In this document: positions 1-7,749 of the stretch, one piece after another | How the letters are laid out: every line of letters begins with the position of its first letter | Position numbering within the stretch: the first letter of the stretch is position 1 | Assembly: GCA_964604825.1 (NCBI GenBank) | Contig: CAZSAL010000026.1 | Location: 1 to 35,844 of the forward strand | Direction: 5' to 3' | Source: CAZSAL01 sp964604825 | GTDB taxonomy: Bacteria; Elusimicrobiota; Elusimicrobia; 2-01-FULL-59-12 | Length of the DNA stretch: 35,844 nucleotides | Notes under the pieces: model-generated | The model's input: the letters and a program-made list of their open reading frames with translations, nothing else | The model's database searches: none | Told to the model about the DNA's origin: nothing | Made by a program: the position numbers and the translations under genes

Positions 1-43
1 TTCTTTTACCACAGAAAATATCACGCCGACCTTTTTACCAGCG
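1..43. other. Short flank left of the insertion sequence
   Basis: The bases before the left target duplication hold no gene start, terminator or repeat that I can recognise. Without the insertion this flank would run directly into the region upstream of the CheB-CheR kinase gene, so it may be part of that gene's original promoter region. The element now separates it from the gene by about 1.6 kb. Confidence 0.4.
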
Positions 44-59
44 GGGAAGTTCTGATATG
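44..59. repeat. Left target-site duplication of the insertion sequence
   Basis: The 16 bases GGGAAGTTCTGATATG are repeated exactly at 1619-1634, and the two copies directly abut the TGT and ACA ends of the element. A perfect 16-bp duplication indicates that the element arrived here by transposition and that the site has not been rearranged since. Confidence 0.9.
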
Positions 60-1618
60 TGTTCCGTAACTTTTAAAAGTGAACTGTCTAACGATTAAAA
101 GTGAACTCCCTTGAGGTCGTCATTTTTGACGATTCGAACATCGAGGAGGGTATGACGGCGCCAGCAGCGGAGTTCGGTGGTGGCGGCGTTGAGCGGGTAG
201 AGCCGCAGATTGAGGATGTCACCGGGATTGACGCCATTAAGCTTGAGTTGCAGTGTGTGTAGCGAGATTTTCCGATAAGCATCGGCTGTCCGTTCCAGGC
301 GAAGACAGAAGATGTCCTTGACGTTTTTGTAAGGTGGCTTGATGTGGAAGGGTCTGAAGAGGGACTGTTTGGCGCGCAGGGCGTTTTCAAAACGGATGGC
401 CGGGATTTCGCGGGTGGTGGAGTGGACCCAGCGGTGGTTGTAGTGATGGACTTCGTGGTTGAGGACCAGTTGACCGTGGCGCACCTGCGTGACATTATCG
501 CGGACACAGGTGCGCACCAGGTGATCTTGGAGCCAGCGGTAAGGGCGTTCGATTTTTCCTTTGGCGGGAGCCGATAAAGCGTAGATGACTTTGACGCCGC
601 AGTCGTCGAGGACCTGTTTCCATTGAGGATTGGTTTCGTCGGTTTCCAGGTGATGTTTGTCGTGGAGCTCATCGCGGCTGCGGACGAAACGGAAGATGGA
701 ATGGGAATCGACGTAGTAGTTCAGGGGTAGGCCTTGAGTGAGGAAAACGGATTGCAGGGCCTGGATATGACCCCAGGTGGTTTCGTGATTGAAGAGCTTG
801 GCGAAGAGCATCCGGCTGTAATCGTCGAGAGAAGTGATCAGGATTCATTTCTGTTCGGCGGCAGGAGCAAAGAGATGGATGGAGGCATCATGCTGGATGA
901 GTTCGCCGGCGTACTGGGTCAACACTTCGCGGTCATGGGCGGTACGTTTGGGTTTCGTGAGATAGAATCCCTTTTCCTTGGCGCGGCGGATGATGGCAGG
1001 CAGAGAAACGTTCTGACCGTGTTCGGTTTCCAGGCGTTTGCGGATATAGCTGTAGTTGTAGGAATCTAACGGGACATCCTTGTTCAGGATGAGTTTCTTT
1101 TCGATGGTGAGTTCTTTGAAAATGTTCTTTTCGATTTCAGGAGCGATGGAGCGAGGTTTGCCTTGACGTTCATATTGGACCGAAAAGGTTTCGGGATTAT
1201 CGCGGAAAGATTTGAGCAGCGCGAACAAACGCGTCTTGCCGATCTTGAGGATTTCCTGGACATAAGAACGTTCGATTTCATGATTCAGAAAGCGCTGAAG
1301 GATTTCTTTGATCTGGATGTCGGTAAAGCGTTTGTGGAGTTGGGACATGACAAGAGCCTCCTTTTTGTATGAGGCTACGGCCAAGGAAGGAAGAATGCTT
1401 TTGAATCCTGCCGCTCATGTGGATTTGTGGATTCGCAAACGACGCGGTTCCACAAGCTCCACAATCGCTTTGCCCCCCGAACAGGGGGCCCACAGGATTC
1501 ACAAGCCGGCGACGGCTATTTTTTCAGGAGAGTCAACGTCCCGGACACGGCTGCGGAGGAGTTCACTTTTAAACGTTAAATTCTAGAAAAACGGTTCACT
1601 TTTAAAAGTTAAACGACA
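60..1618 (-). mobile_element. Complete 1559-bp insertion sequence, IS1202-like
   Basis: The element starts with TGT and ends with ACA. The first 25 bases of each end match apart from a few positions near the tip. Each end carries two copies of AAAAGTGAAC, probably transposase binding sites: 75-84 and 97-106 on the left, and the complements of 1594-1603 and 1561-1570 on the right. The first copy sits exactly 15 bases in from the tip at both ends. Spacing to the second copy is 22 bases on the left and 33 on the right, so the ends are distinguishable. One DDE transposase gene fills the element on the minus strand. From memory, the IS1202 (ISNCY) families, notably the ISTde1 branch, make unusually long target duplications, which would fit the 16 bp here. 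That family assignment is inference; an IS481-type relative is the alternative. Confidence 0.88.
95..1348 (-). pseudogene. DDE transposase split by an in-frame TGA
   Basis: Start is the ATG at 1348, preceded by a strong AAGGAGG eight bases upstream. The product begins with a helix-turn-helix region (about residues 15-60) followed by an rve-type integrase core. A TGA at 845-847 (codon 168) interrupts the frame, and the same frame then continues without another stop to 95. The sequence around it reads PAAEQK-stop-ILITSLDDYSR. Related transposases have an aromatic residue at that point, so TGG to TGA is the simplest cause. Counting the stop as a residue, the catalytic triad is Asp154 (in HDAS), Asp214 (in YVDSHS) and Glu267 (in KIERPY). 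The stop therefore separates the first Asp from the other two, and a truncated product should be inactive. Intended length is about 417 residues. TGA is an ordinary stop in neighbouring genes, so recoding is unlikely. Confidence 0.85.
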
Positions 1619-1634
1619 GGGAAGTTCTGATATG
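1619..1634. repeat. Right target-site duplication of the insertion sequence
   Basis: Exact second copy of GGGAAGTTCTGATATG at 44-59, directly following the ACA end. The stretch from here to the next gene (about 95 bases) is AT-rich and may contain the kinase gene's promoter, but no convincing pair of promoter boxes could be chosen. Confidence 0.9.
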
Positions 1635-1728
1635 ATGGTGATTCTACCCCTAATATGCCATAATTAATTTGATATCACGCCTGCCGGGACCGCTGTCGTT
1701 GTAAATTGTTCTTACATTGAAGGGATCG

Positions 1729-4700
1729 ATGCAATGGAAAGGAAAAAGACAAGACAAGACAAGACAAGACAAGACAAGACAAGACAAGACAAGACAAGAT
1801 TCCCGGCGCCTAACGATGTCCTCGAGGAAGGAATCCCGAAGTATTAAGCAGCAACCGTCCACTCGGTCCGCAAAGTCGAAATCCGAAAAGTGGTGTCCCG
1901 TAGTCGGTATCGGCGCTTCGGCCGGAGGCCTGGACGCCTTTACTGCATTGTTGCGGCATCTTGCGGCCGATACGGATATGGCCTACGTGCTGATTCAGCA
2001 CATGGATCCTGCGCACGAGAGCCTCCTGCCTCAACTGCTTTCCAAGTCCTCTCCGATGCCGATCCACCAGGTCCAGGACGGAATGCCCGTCCAACCCAAT
2101 AACATCTATGTTATACCGCCCAACGCCAATATGGCTCTTGTGGAAGGGCGCTTAAAACTTGTGCCCCGCGGAGAATCACCTGAGGTGCATATGACCTTCG
2201 ATTATTTTCTGCGTTCGCTGGCCGAAGCCCGAGGGAACAGGGCCATCGGGGTGGTTCTTTCAGGCACCGGTTCTGACGGATCCCTTGGTGTTACCGCAGT
2301 CAAGGCCGCGGGCGGGATAATCTTCGCTCAGGATGACCAAACAGCCAGGTTCAACGGAATGCCGCGAAGCGCGGTGTCGACCGGCTGTGTGGACTTCATA
2401 CTTCCTCCGGATGAGATTGCCAGGGAGCTCAGCCTCATCGGCTGCCATCCTTATGTGGCGCATTCGCCATTGCCGGTCGAGCAAGCCTATATCGAGCTCC
2501 AGGATGACAAAGCTCTACAGCGTATTTTCGCCGCCCTGCGTACGGCCAAAGGTGTTGATTTCAGTTATTACAAACCTGCCACTTTCCAGCGGCGACTGGC
2601 CCGGCGTTTAGCCGTTCACCACCTTAACGGATTAGGTGAGTATCTGGAGTATCTTCATAAACATCCCGGCGAACTCGAAGCTCTGTATAAAGATGTCCTG
2701 ATTAACGTAACGAGTTTTTTTCGTTATCCCGAGGCTTTTGAGGTCCTTGAAAATAAAGTGTTTCCAGCCCTCCTGCAGGACAGACCGTCCGGAACGCCGA
2801 TTCGGATATGGGTGCCGGGCTGCTCCACCGGCGAAGAAGCCTATTCTATCGGCATGGTGTTGCTGGATTTTTTAGGTACGCGGAAAATGGCATTTCCGAT
2901 CCAGATCTTCGCCACGGACGTGAGCGAGGATATCATCACGAAAGCGCGTACCGGGCAATTCCTTGAAAACATCGCGGCAGATGTTTCCCCTGACCGGTTA
3001 AAACGTTACTTTGAAAAGTTCGGAGGCGGTTATAAAATTTCCAAAAGCGTACGCGACCTCTGTACCTTTTCCAAACACAATCTGATGATCGATCCGCCGT
3101 TCTCGAAGCTGGACCTCATCAGCTGCCGGAATGTCATCATTTATTGGGAGATGGTCCTGCAGAAAAAGATTTTTCCGTTGTTTCATTACGCTCTGGGACC
3201 GCGCGGGTTTTTGATGCTGGGAAGCGCCGAGAGCATTCACAGCTTCACGCCGCTCTTCGAACCCGTAGATAAGGATCATCAGATCTATCTGAAAAAGCCG
3301 GCCACCGGGCATCCCGAGTTTCATTTCGTGGGCACCCCAGCGGTTAAACCCGTGGATGTCTCCCCGCGGCCCGTGCGCGAACCGGCCTCCGTTTTTGATC
3401 CGCAGCTGGAGGCCGATCATATTGCCCGCAAGCATTTCAGCCCACCTTCTCTCCTTGTGAATGAGGACCTGGAAATTGTCCAATTCCGTGGTGAAATCAG
3501 CCCTTATATCAGCCCTATGACAGGGAAAGCCAGTCTTCAGCTGATGCAGCTGGTGCCCCGGGACCTGGCGAAGGATATATCCGCTCTCATTGACCAGGCC
3601 CGGGAAAAGGACGCTGTCGTTCAAAAGGCGGACCGGCAGGTGGGGATTCATGATCAATTGAAGCGGGTCACCATTCACGTGTTTCCAATACGCAATGAAC
3701 CTTCAAAGGAGCGCTTTTTTCTTATTTTCTTTGAAGAAAAAATGCGGCTCTCAGTCGCCTCAGCTCAAAGCAAGTTAAAGGATCGCCGACCTGTACACGC
3801 GGTGTCCAAGGGATCCGCAGCTGAAATTGCTCAATTAAAAGAAAAACTCTCCGAAATGGAAACGCACCTGCAGGCTACGGTTGAAAAAAGCGAAGCCTTG
3901 AACGAGGAACTGCGGTCCGTAAATGAGGAGATTTTGTCCGCCAACGAAGAATTGCAGGCTGGGAACGAAGAACTCGAAACAACCAAGGAAGAGCTGCAGT
4001 CAACCAATGAGGAATTGACGACCACAAACAGCGAACTGCGCAGCAGTATTTTGGAGGCGAATCAGGCGCGGAATCGCAGCCGTATGATCGTTGAGACGAT
4101 CCGGCAGCCGCTCCTGGTCCTTGATGACCATTATCGTATTCTCGAAGCCAATCAGGCCTTCTATGACACCTTTAAAGTTTCCGAGGAGGAGACCCGGAAT
4201 CAATTGTTGTACGACCTGGGCAATGGACAATGGAGAATTCCCGAGCTGCGGACGCTCCTGGAAAGCCAGTTGCCGCGCCTGCAAATCGTGACCAACTTCG
4301 AGGTGGAACATGAATTTCCGAATGTTGGTCCAAAGACGATGATACTGAACGCCCGCCAGATCATGCGCGGTGGCGGCGATCCGGAGCGGATTCTGCTCTC
4401 GATTGAAGACGTGACGGAGCGCCGCAAGGCGGAGAAAGTGCTGGAGAAGAGCCATCGAGAGCTCCAGTCGGAGACTGTCAAACTGGGAGAACGCGTCGGG
4501 GAAAAGACACGCGAACTGGCTCAGTCTCAGGAGGCTCTGCAGCAGGCGAGGCAGCTCGAAGCCATTGGACGCCTGGCGGGCGGCGTGGCGCACGATTTCA
4601 ATAATTTAATGACCGGAATTATGGGCATGGCCGAGGATCTCCAGAAACAGTCGGAGGGGAACGGTTCCCGCAATGAGAATCTGAATGAGATCATCCAGGC

Positions 4701-5685
4701 CGCCCAGAAAGCCTGCGCCCTAACCAAACAGCTTTTAGCGTTTGGCCGCAGGCAGGTTTTTGACCAGCGTGTTCTCAATTTGAATCAGGTCATTTCTGAA
4801 ATGAAGCCGCTCTGGCCCCGCCTGATCGGCGAGAATATCGAATTCAAGTTCACCCTGGACCCTCAACTTGCCAACGTCCGGGCGGATCAAACTCAGCTCG
4901 AACAGGTGATTTTAAATCTGGTCATGAACGCGCGCGACGCGTTGCCGCGGGGGGGGCGGGTCATAATTGAAACCGCGAACATCGATTTGGCGGCCGATAA
5001 CCTCCCGCCGAATGTTGACTTAAAACCAGGCACATATGTCCGATTGACCCTCTCCGATAACGGCTCCGGCATGGATCCGGAAACCCTGGGGCGTGTTTTT
5101 GAACCCTTCTTTACCACGAAAGAGAAGGGTAAGGGTACCGGCTTGGGACTAGCGACATCCTACGGCATCATTAAGCAGCACGGGGGAGAGGTGTCGGTCG
5201 AGAGCTACCCGGGCAAGGGAACTATATTTCAGATTTATTTGCCGCGCGTCGAGGAAAAACTGGAAGCGGAGCCGGCCGCGTCCGGAAAAGGCGCGGTTAC
5301 CGGCGGCACGGAGAAGATTCTGGTAGTGGAAGACGAGGATATCGTACGGCGCGTGGTCACAAGAGCGCTGAGGAGATCCGGGTATACCATTCTCGAAGCC
5401 CGAAACGGACAGGAGGCGATAGAACTCGTTAAGGCCTCTGCGCAGCGTATCCAGCTTCTTCTAACGGATCTCATCATGCCCGGATTGGATGGCCGTGAAC
5501 TGGCTAAGCAACTGCGCGCGGATCACCCGGAAATCAAGATTCTTTATATGTCCGGGTATCCGGAGGATGTGATCACGCGCGGCGGTACACCCGAGCCCGG
5601 GATGGCTTTTATCGAAAAATCCTTTAACAGTGAGATGCTCTGCCGCAAAGTCCGCGAAGTTCTGGACCAGCCCAAAGCCAAATAA
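1729..5685 (+). CDS. CheB-CheR-PAS hybrid histidine kinase
   Basis: A 1318-residue fusion. Residues about 57-240 are a CheB methylesterase domain with catalytic Ser64 (GASAGG), His91 (IQHMDP) and Asp183 (GTGSDG). About 255-525 is a CheR methyltransferase with a SAM-binding GCSTGEEAYS motif near 365. About 700-785 is a coiled coil rich in NEEL repeats, typical of CheB/CheR-PAS proteins, followed by a PAS domain. The kinase part has phospho-acceptor His955 (AHDFNN), an N box (NLVMNARDA) and a G box (GKGTGLGL). A C-terminal receiver has Asp1247 (LTDLIMPG). There is no membrane segment, so it is cytoplasmic. No receptor, CheA or CheW gene is nearby, so its methylation target is unknown. The 5' end contains ten AAGAC units, and starts at TTG1717, ATG1729 or internal ATG1816 are all in frame. 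ATG1729 is chosen for its in-frame ATG next to AAGGGA, but ATG1816 would give a normal N-terminus. Confidence 0.9.
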   Translation: MQWKGKRQDKTRQDKTRQDKTRQDSRRLTMSSRKESRSIKQQPSTRSAKSKSEKWCPVVGIGASAGGLDAFTALLRHLAADTDMAYVLIQHMDPAHESLLPQLLSKSSPMPIHQVQDGMPVQPNNIYVIPPNANMALVEGRLKLVPRGESPEVHMTFDYFLRSLAEARGNRAIGVVLSGTGSDGSLGVTAVKAAGGIIFAQDDQTARFNGMPRSAVSTGCVDFILPPDEIARELSLIGCHPYVAHSPLPVEQAYIELQDDKALQRIFAALRTAKGVDFSYYKPATFQRRLARRLAVHHLNGLGEYLEYLHKHPGELEALYKDVLINVTSFFRYPEAFEVLENKVFPALLQDRPSGTPIRIWVPGCSTGEEAYSIGMVLLDFLGTRKMAFPIQIFATDVSEDIITKARTGQFLENIAADVSPDRLKRYFEKFGGGYKISKSVRDLCTFSKHNLMIDPPFSKLDLISCRNVIIYWEMVLQKKIFPLFHYALGPRGFLMLGSAESIHSFTPLFEPVDKDHQIYLKKPATGHPEFHFVGTPAVKPVDVSPRPVREPASVFDPQLEADHIARKHFSPPSLLVNEDLEIVQFRGEISPYISPMTGKASLQLMQLVPRDLAKDISALIDQAREKDAVVQKADRQVGIHDQLKRVTIHVFPIRNEPSKERFFLIFFEEKMRLSVASAQSKLKDRRPVHAVSKGSAAEIAQLKEKLSEMETHLQATVEKSEALNEELRSVNEEILSANEELQAGNEELETTKEELQSTNEELTTTNSELRSSILEANQARNRSRMIVETIRQPLLVLDDHYRILEANQAFYDTFKVSEEETRNQLLYDLGNGQWRIPELRTLLESQLPRLQIVTNFEVEHEFPNVGPKTMILNARQIMRGGGDPERILLSIEDVTERRKAEKVLEKSHRELQSETVKLGERVGEKTRELAQSQEALQQARQLEAIGRLAGGVAHDFNNLMTGIMGMAEDLQKQSEGNGSRNENLNEIIQAAQKACALTKQLLAFGRRQVFDQRVLNLNQVISEMKPLWPRLIGENIEFKFTLDPQLANVRADQTQLEQVILNLVMNARDALPRGGRVIIETANIDLAADNLPPNVDLKPGTYVRLTLSDNGSGMDPETLGRVFEPFFTTKEKGKGTGLGLATSYGIIKQHGGEVSVESYPGKGTIFQIYLPRVEEKLEAEPAASGKGAVTGGTEKILVVEDEDIVRRVVTRALRRSGYTILEARNGQEAIELVKASAQRIQLLLTDLIMPGLDGRELAKQLRADHPEIKILYMSGYPEDVITRGGTPEPGMAFIEKSFNSEMLCRKVREVLDQPKAK
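1746..1800 (+). repeat. (AAGAC)10 tandem repeat in the kinase 5' end
   Basis: Ten perfect AAGAC units occupy 1746-1795, followed by one degenerate unit, AAGAT. The repeat lies between the candidate start codons ATG1729 and ATG1734 and the internal ATG1816. Five bases is not a multiple of three, so each gain or loss of a unit changes which upstream ATG is in frame with the kinase. In the current register the repeat would be translated as a basic Gln-Asp-Lys-Thr-Arg repeat. Confidence 0.95.
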
Positions 5686-5704
5686 TTCGCATTCAGCCGC
5701 GGAA

Positions 5705-5734
5705 TTGGCGGAGCCGTTTTATATTTGGTATATT
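5705..5734 (+). promoter_or_regulatory. Possible promoter for the rimP operon
   Basis: TTGGCG (5705-5710) and TATATT (5729-5734) match four and five positions of the sigma-70 boxes with an 18-base spacer. Transcription would start near 5741, just before an intrinsic terminator hairpin. This would therefore work as an attenuated leader, or it may be a chance match upstream of the kinase gene's terminator. No better candidate was seen between the hairpin and rimP. Confidence 0.3.
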
Positions 5735-5744
5735 AACTCTGTTG

Positions 5745-5771
5745 AGAGTGGCCAGCGCCACTCTTTTTTTT
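5745..5771 (+). terminator. Intrinsic terminator between the kinase gene and rimP
   Basis: A perfect 8-bp stem (AGAGTGGC at 5745-5752 with GCCACTCT at 5757-5764) closes a CAGC loop and runs straight into eight T residues. It ends transcription of the kinase gene about 60 bases after its stop. It lies 38 bases before rimP, so it may also act as an attenuator if the operon promoter is upstream of it. Confidence 0.85.
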
Positions 5772-5808
5772 CGATGCGAAGTCGGCCCGTCAGGGGCCTG
5801 TTAACACC

Positions 5809-6285
5809 ATGGATCATCAGAAAAACACGGTTTTGTCGCGGGTTGATGAGCTTGCAGGTCCAGTGCTTGCGGAGCATCAGGCGGAATTGGTTGACCTGCA
5901 GTTCGTGCACGAGCATGGCCAGTGGGTTTTGCGTTTTTTCCTCGATAAGGCCGGCGGAATAACGCTCGACGAATGCGCTTCGATCAGCGAGCATTTTGGC
6001 CGCATTTTTGACGCCGCTGACCCTATTCCGCAGCAATATGTCCTGGAAGTTTCGTCGCCGGGGCTTAACCGGGCGCTGCATAATGAGAAGGATTTCAGCC
6101 GGTTTGCCGGCGAGCGGGTTGATGTGAAGATGTTCGCGCCCATCAACGGCAGGCGCAATTTTAAAGGCAGGATAGATTCTGTACACGAGGGAATGGTGGA
6201 TATAAAGGACGAGACCGAACAGTTGCACTCGCTTCCGATCGAAGGAATAGCCAGGGCAAGACTTGACCCGGAAATCGACATCTAA
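5809..6285 (+). CDS. rimP: Ribosome maturation factor RimP
   Basis: RimP assists late assembly of the 30S subunit in the cytoplasm. The 158-residue product shows the N-terminal alpha/beta domain (LVDLQFVHEHGQWVLRFFLD, then a GGITLDECASISEHFG segment), followed by the conserved YVLEVSSPGLNRAL stretch near residue 85 and a C-terminal SH3-like barrel (KGRIDSV...IARARLDPEIDI). Length is normal for the family. It is the first gene of the classic rimP-nusA-infB order, with only 18 bases to nusA, which supports both the call and co-transcription. The ATG at 5809 lacks a strong Shine-Dalgarno site; a small GGCCC/GGGCC hairpin (5784-5798) precedes it. Confidence 0.93.
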   Translation: MDHQKNTVLSRVDELAGPVLAEHQAELVDLQFVHEHGQWVLRFFLDKAGGITLDECASISEHFGRIFDAADPIPQQYVLEVSSPGLNRALHNEKDFSRFAGERVDVKMFAPINGRRNFKGRIDSVHEGMVDIKDETEQLHSLPIEGIARARLDPEIDI

Positions 6286-6303
6286 CGCAACGGAGGAACG
6301 GCA

Positions 6304-7749
6304 GTGGCAGAAAAAAGCGAACTCATCCCGGTACTTGAGCAGATCGAACGGGATAAAGGCATCAAAAAAGAAGAAATCATAAAGATGATTGAGCAGGCGA
6401 TTGTGTCCGCCTACAAGAAGCATTCCGGGAAAATGGTTAATCTCGAAGCGAAAATCGATCCGGAAACCGCCCATGTCCAGGCTTTCCTTATCAAGAAGGT
6501 CGTTCCGGAAGTGACGAATGACAATATTGAAATCACCCTGGAAAAGGCGAAAACCATAACTTCAGACGCGAAGCTTGAGGATGATATCAGGATTCCCGTA
6601 GTCACCGAGGATTTCTCACGCATTGCCGCTCAGACCGCCAAGCAGGTTATAGTCCAGAAAATCCGCGAGACGGAAAGACAGAGCCTGCTGGAAGAATTTC
6701 AGACAAAAGAAGGCGTCATGGTCGGCGGCACCATTCACCGGTTCGTGGATCACAATATTATCGTAGATCTCGGTAAGGCCGAAGGGATTTTGCCCGTCCG
6801 CGAGCAGGTGCGGCGGGAGCGCTTCAGTATAGGCGAGCGCCTGAAGGTCCTTGTGCTGAAGGTGGAAAAGGGCACGCGCGGGCCGAAGATCCTTTTATCC
6901 CGGTCTCACCCGCTTCTGGTGCAGCGGATGTTCGAGCAGGAAGTCCCGGAAGTTTACGAAAAAATCGTGGATGTTGTGGAAGTTGTGCGCGAGCCCGGCT
7001 ACCGTTCGAAAGTCGCGGTTAAAACCAATAACCCGAAAATCGATCCCGTAGGAGCGTGTGTCGGCGTCAAAGGATCGCGCGTGCGGCCTATTATCGACGA
7101 GTTGCGCGGAGAACGGATAGACCTTATCTCATATTCAACGGATTCGGCAAAGTATATTGCGGCAAGCCTTTCTCCCGCGAAGGTGCTGACCGTAAATGTC
7201 GTGAACGAGGCGGACAAGCACGCGGAAATCATTGTGTCTGATGACATGCTTTCTCTGGCTATAGGAAAATCCGGGCAGAACGCCCGGCTTGCGGCCCGGC
7301 TCACGGGATGGCATATCGATATTAAATCCGAAACCCAGCGCAAGGAAGCCGCTCAGGAACGGGCCGCTGCCAGCGCAGAAGCCCTCAGCCGCCTTGAAGG
7401 TGTTGGCCCCAAAACATCGGAAACTCTGATTAAGGGAGGCTGGGGCAACATCGAGAAACTGGCGGGAGCGAAGGCCGACGATCTAACTGTGCTTCAGGGA
7501 GTTGGAGAGAAGACCGCGAAGAAAATTATTGAAGCCGCAAAAGACCTTTTGAAGAAAGATGCCAGGAAGAAGGAAGAAAAAGAAAAGGCCGTGGAAGCCA
7601 ATGTTGCGGAAAAGGAAAGCGCCGCAGCTTCCGAAGAAACCGCTACGGCTGCGGAACAAGCCGGGGAAGCTGTCTTTGAAGCCCCTGCGGAGCCGCCGAA
7701 AAACGCGGAAGAAAAAACGGAAACCGATGACAGTAAAAAAGAAAACTGA
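6304..7749 (+). CDS. nusA: Transcription termination/antitermination factor NusA
   Basis: NusA binds RNA polymerase and nascent RNA to modulate pausing, termination and antitermination. The 481-residue product has an N-terminal polymerase-binding domain (1 to about 125), an S1 domain (about 130-200, EGVMVGGTIHRFVDHNIIVDLG), and tandem KH domains (about 225-345, VGACVGVKGSRVRPI and LAIGKSGQNARLAARL). Next come two helix-hairpin-helix motifs (about 360-420, LEGVGPKTSETL and LQGVGEKTAKKI), and then a 60-residue low-complexity tail rich in Glu, Ala and Lys. Start is GTG6304, chosen because GGAGGAAC lies seven bases upstream. The gene ends with TGA directly followed by in-frame TAA, a tandem stop. 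Its last 23 bases overlap the start of infB in another frame, which suggests translational coupling. Confidence 0.96.
   Translation: MAEKSELIPVLEQIERDKGIKKEEIIKMIEQAIVSAYKKHSGKMVNLEAKIDPETAHVQAFLIKKVVPEVTNDNIEITLEKAKTITSDAKLEDDIRIPVVTEDFSRIAAQTAKQVIVQKIRETERQSLLEEFQTKEGVMVGGTIHRFVDHNIIVDLGKAEGILPVREQVRRERFSIGERLKVLVLKVEKGTRGPKILLSRSHPLLVQRMFEQEVPEVYEKIVDVVEVVREPGYRSKVAVKTNNPKIDPVGACVGVKGSRVRPIIDELRGERIDLISYSTDSAKYIAASLSPAKVLTVNVVNEADKHAEIIVSDDMLSLAIGKSGQNARLAARLTGWHIDIKSETQRKEAAQERAAASAEALSRLEGVGPKTSETLIKGGWGNIEKLAGAKADDLTVLQGVGEKTAKKIIEAAKDLLKKDARKKEEKEKAVEANVAEKESAAASEETATAAEQAGEAVFEAPAEPPKNAEEKTETDDSKKEN

Noticed and set aside
845..847. TGA in the transposase read as an amino acid (genome-wide recoding of UGA)
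   Set aside because: TGA ends nusA, truB, accB, the membrane kinase and dps at sensible protein ends, and Trp is encoded by TGG throughout, so UGA is an ordinary stop here.
1746..1800. CRISPR array or protein-coding repeat domain
   Set aside because: Units are 5 bp with no spacers. As protein they give only about 17 residues at an N-terminus that lies before the conserved domain.
2998..3678. Long minus-strand ORF inside the CheB-CheR kinase gene
   Set aside because: It lies opposite a clearly conserved domain region, has no ribosome site or recognisable domain, and is best explained by high GC content.
7559..7726. Upstream extension of the infB reading frame
   Set aside because: The extra 56 codons lie inside nusA and yield a Lys/Arg/Pro-rich string without an initiation site; ATG7727 fits IF-2 better.
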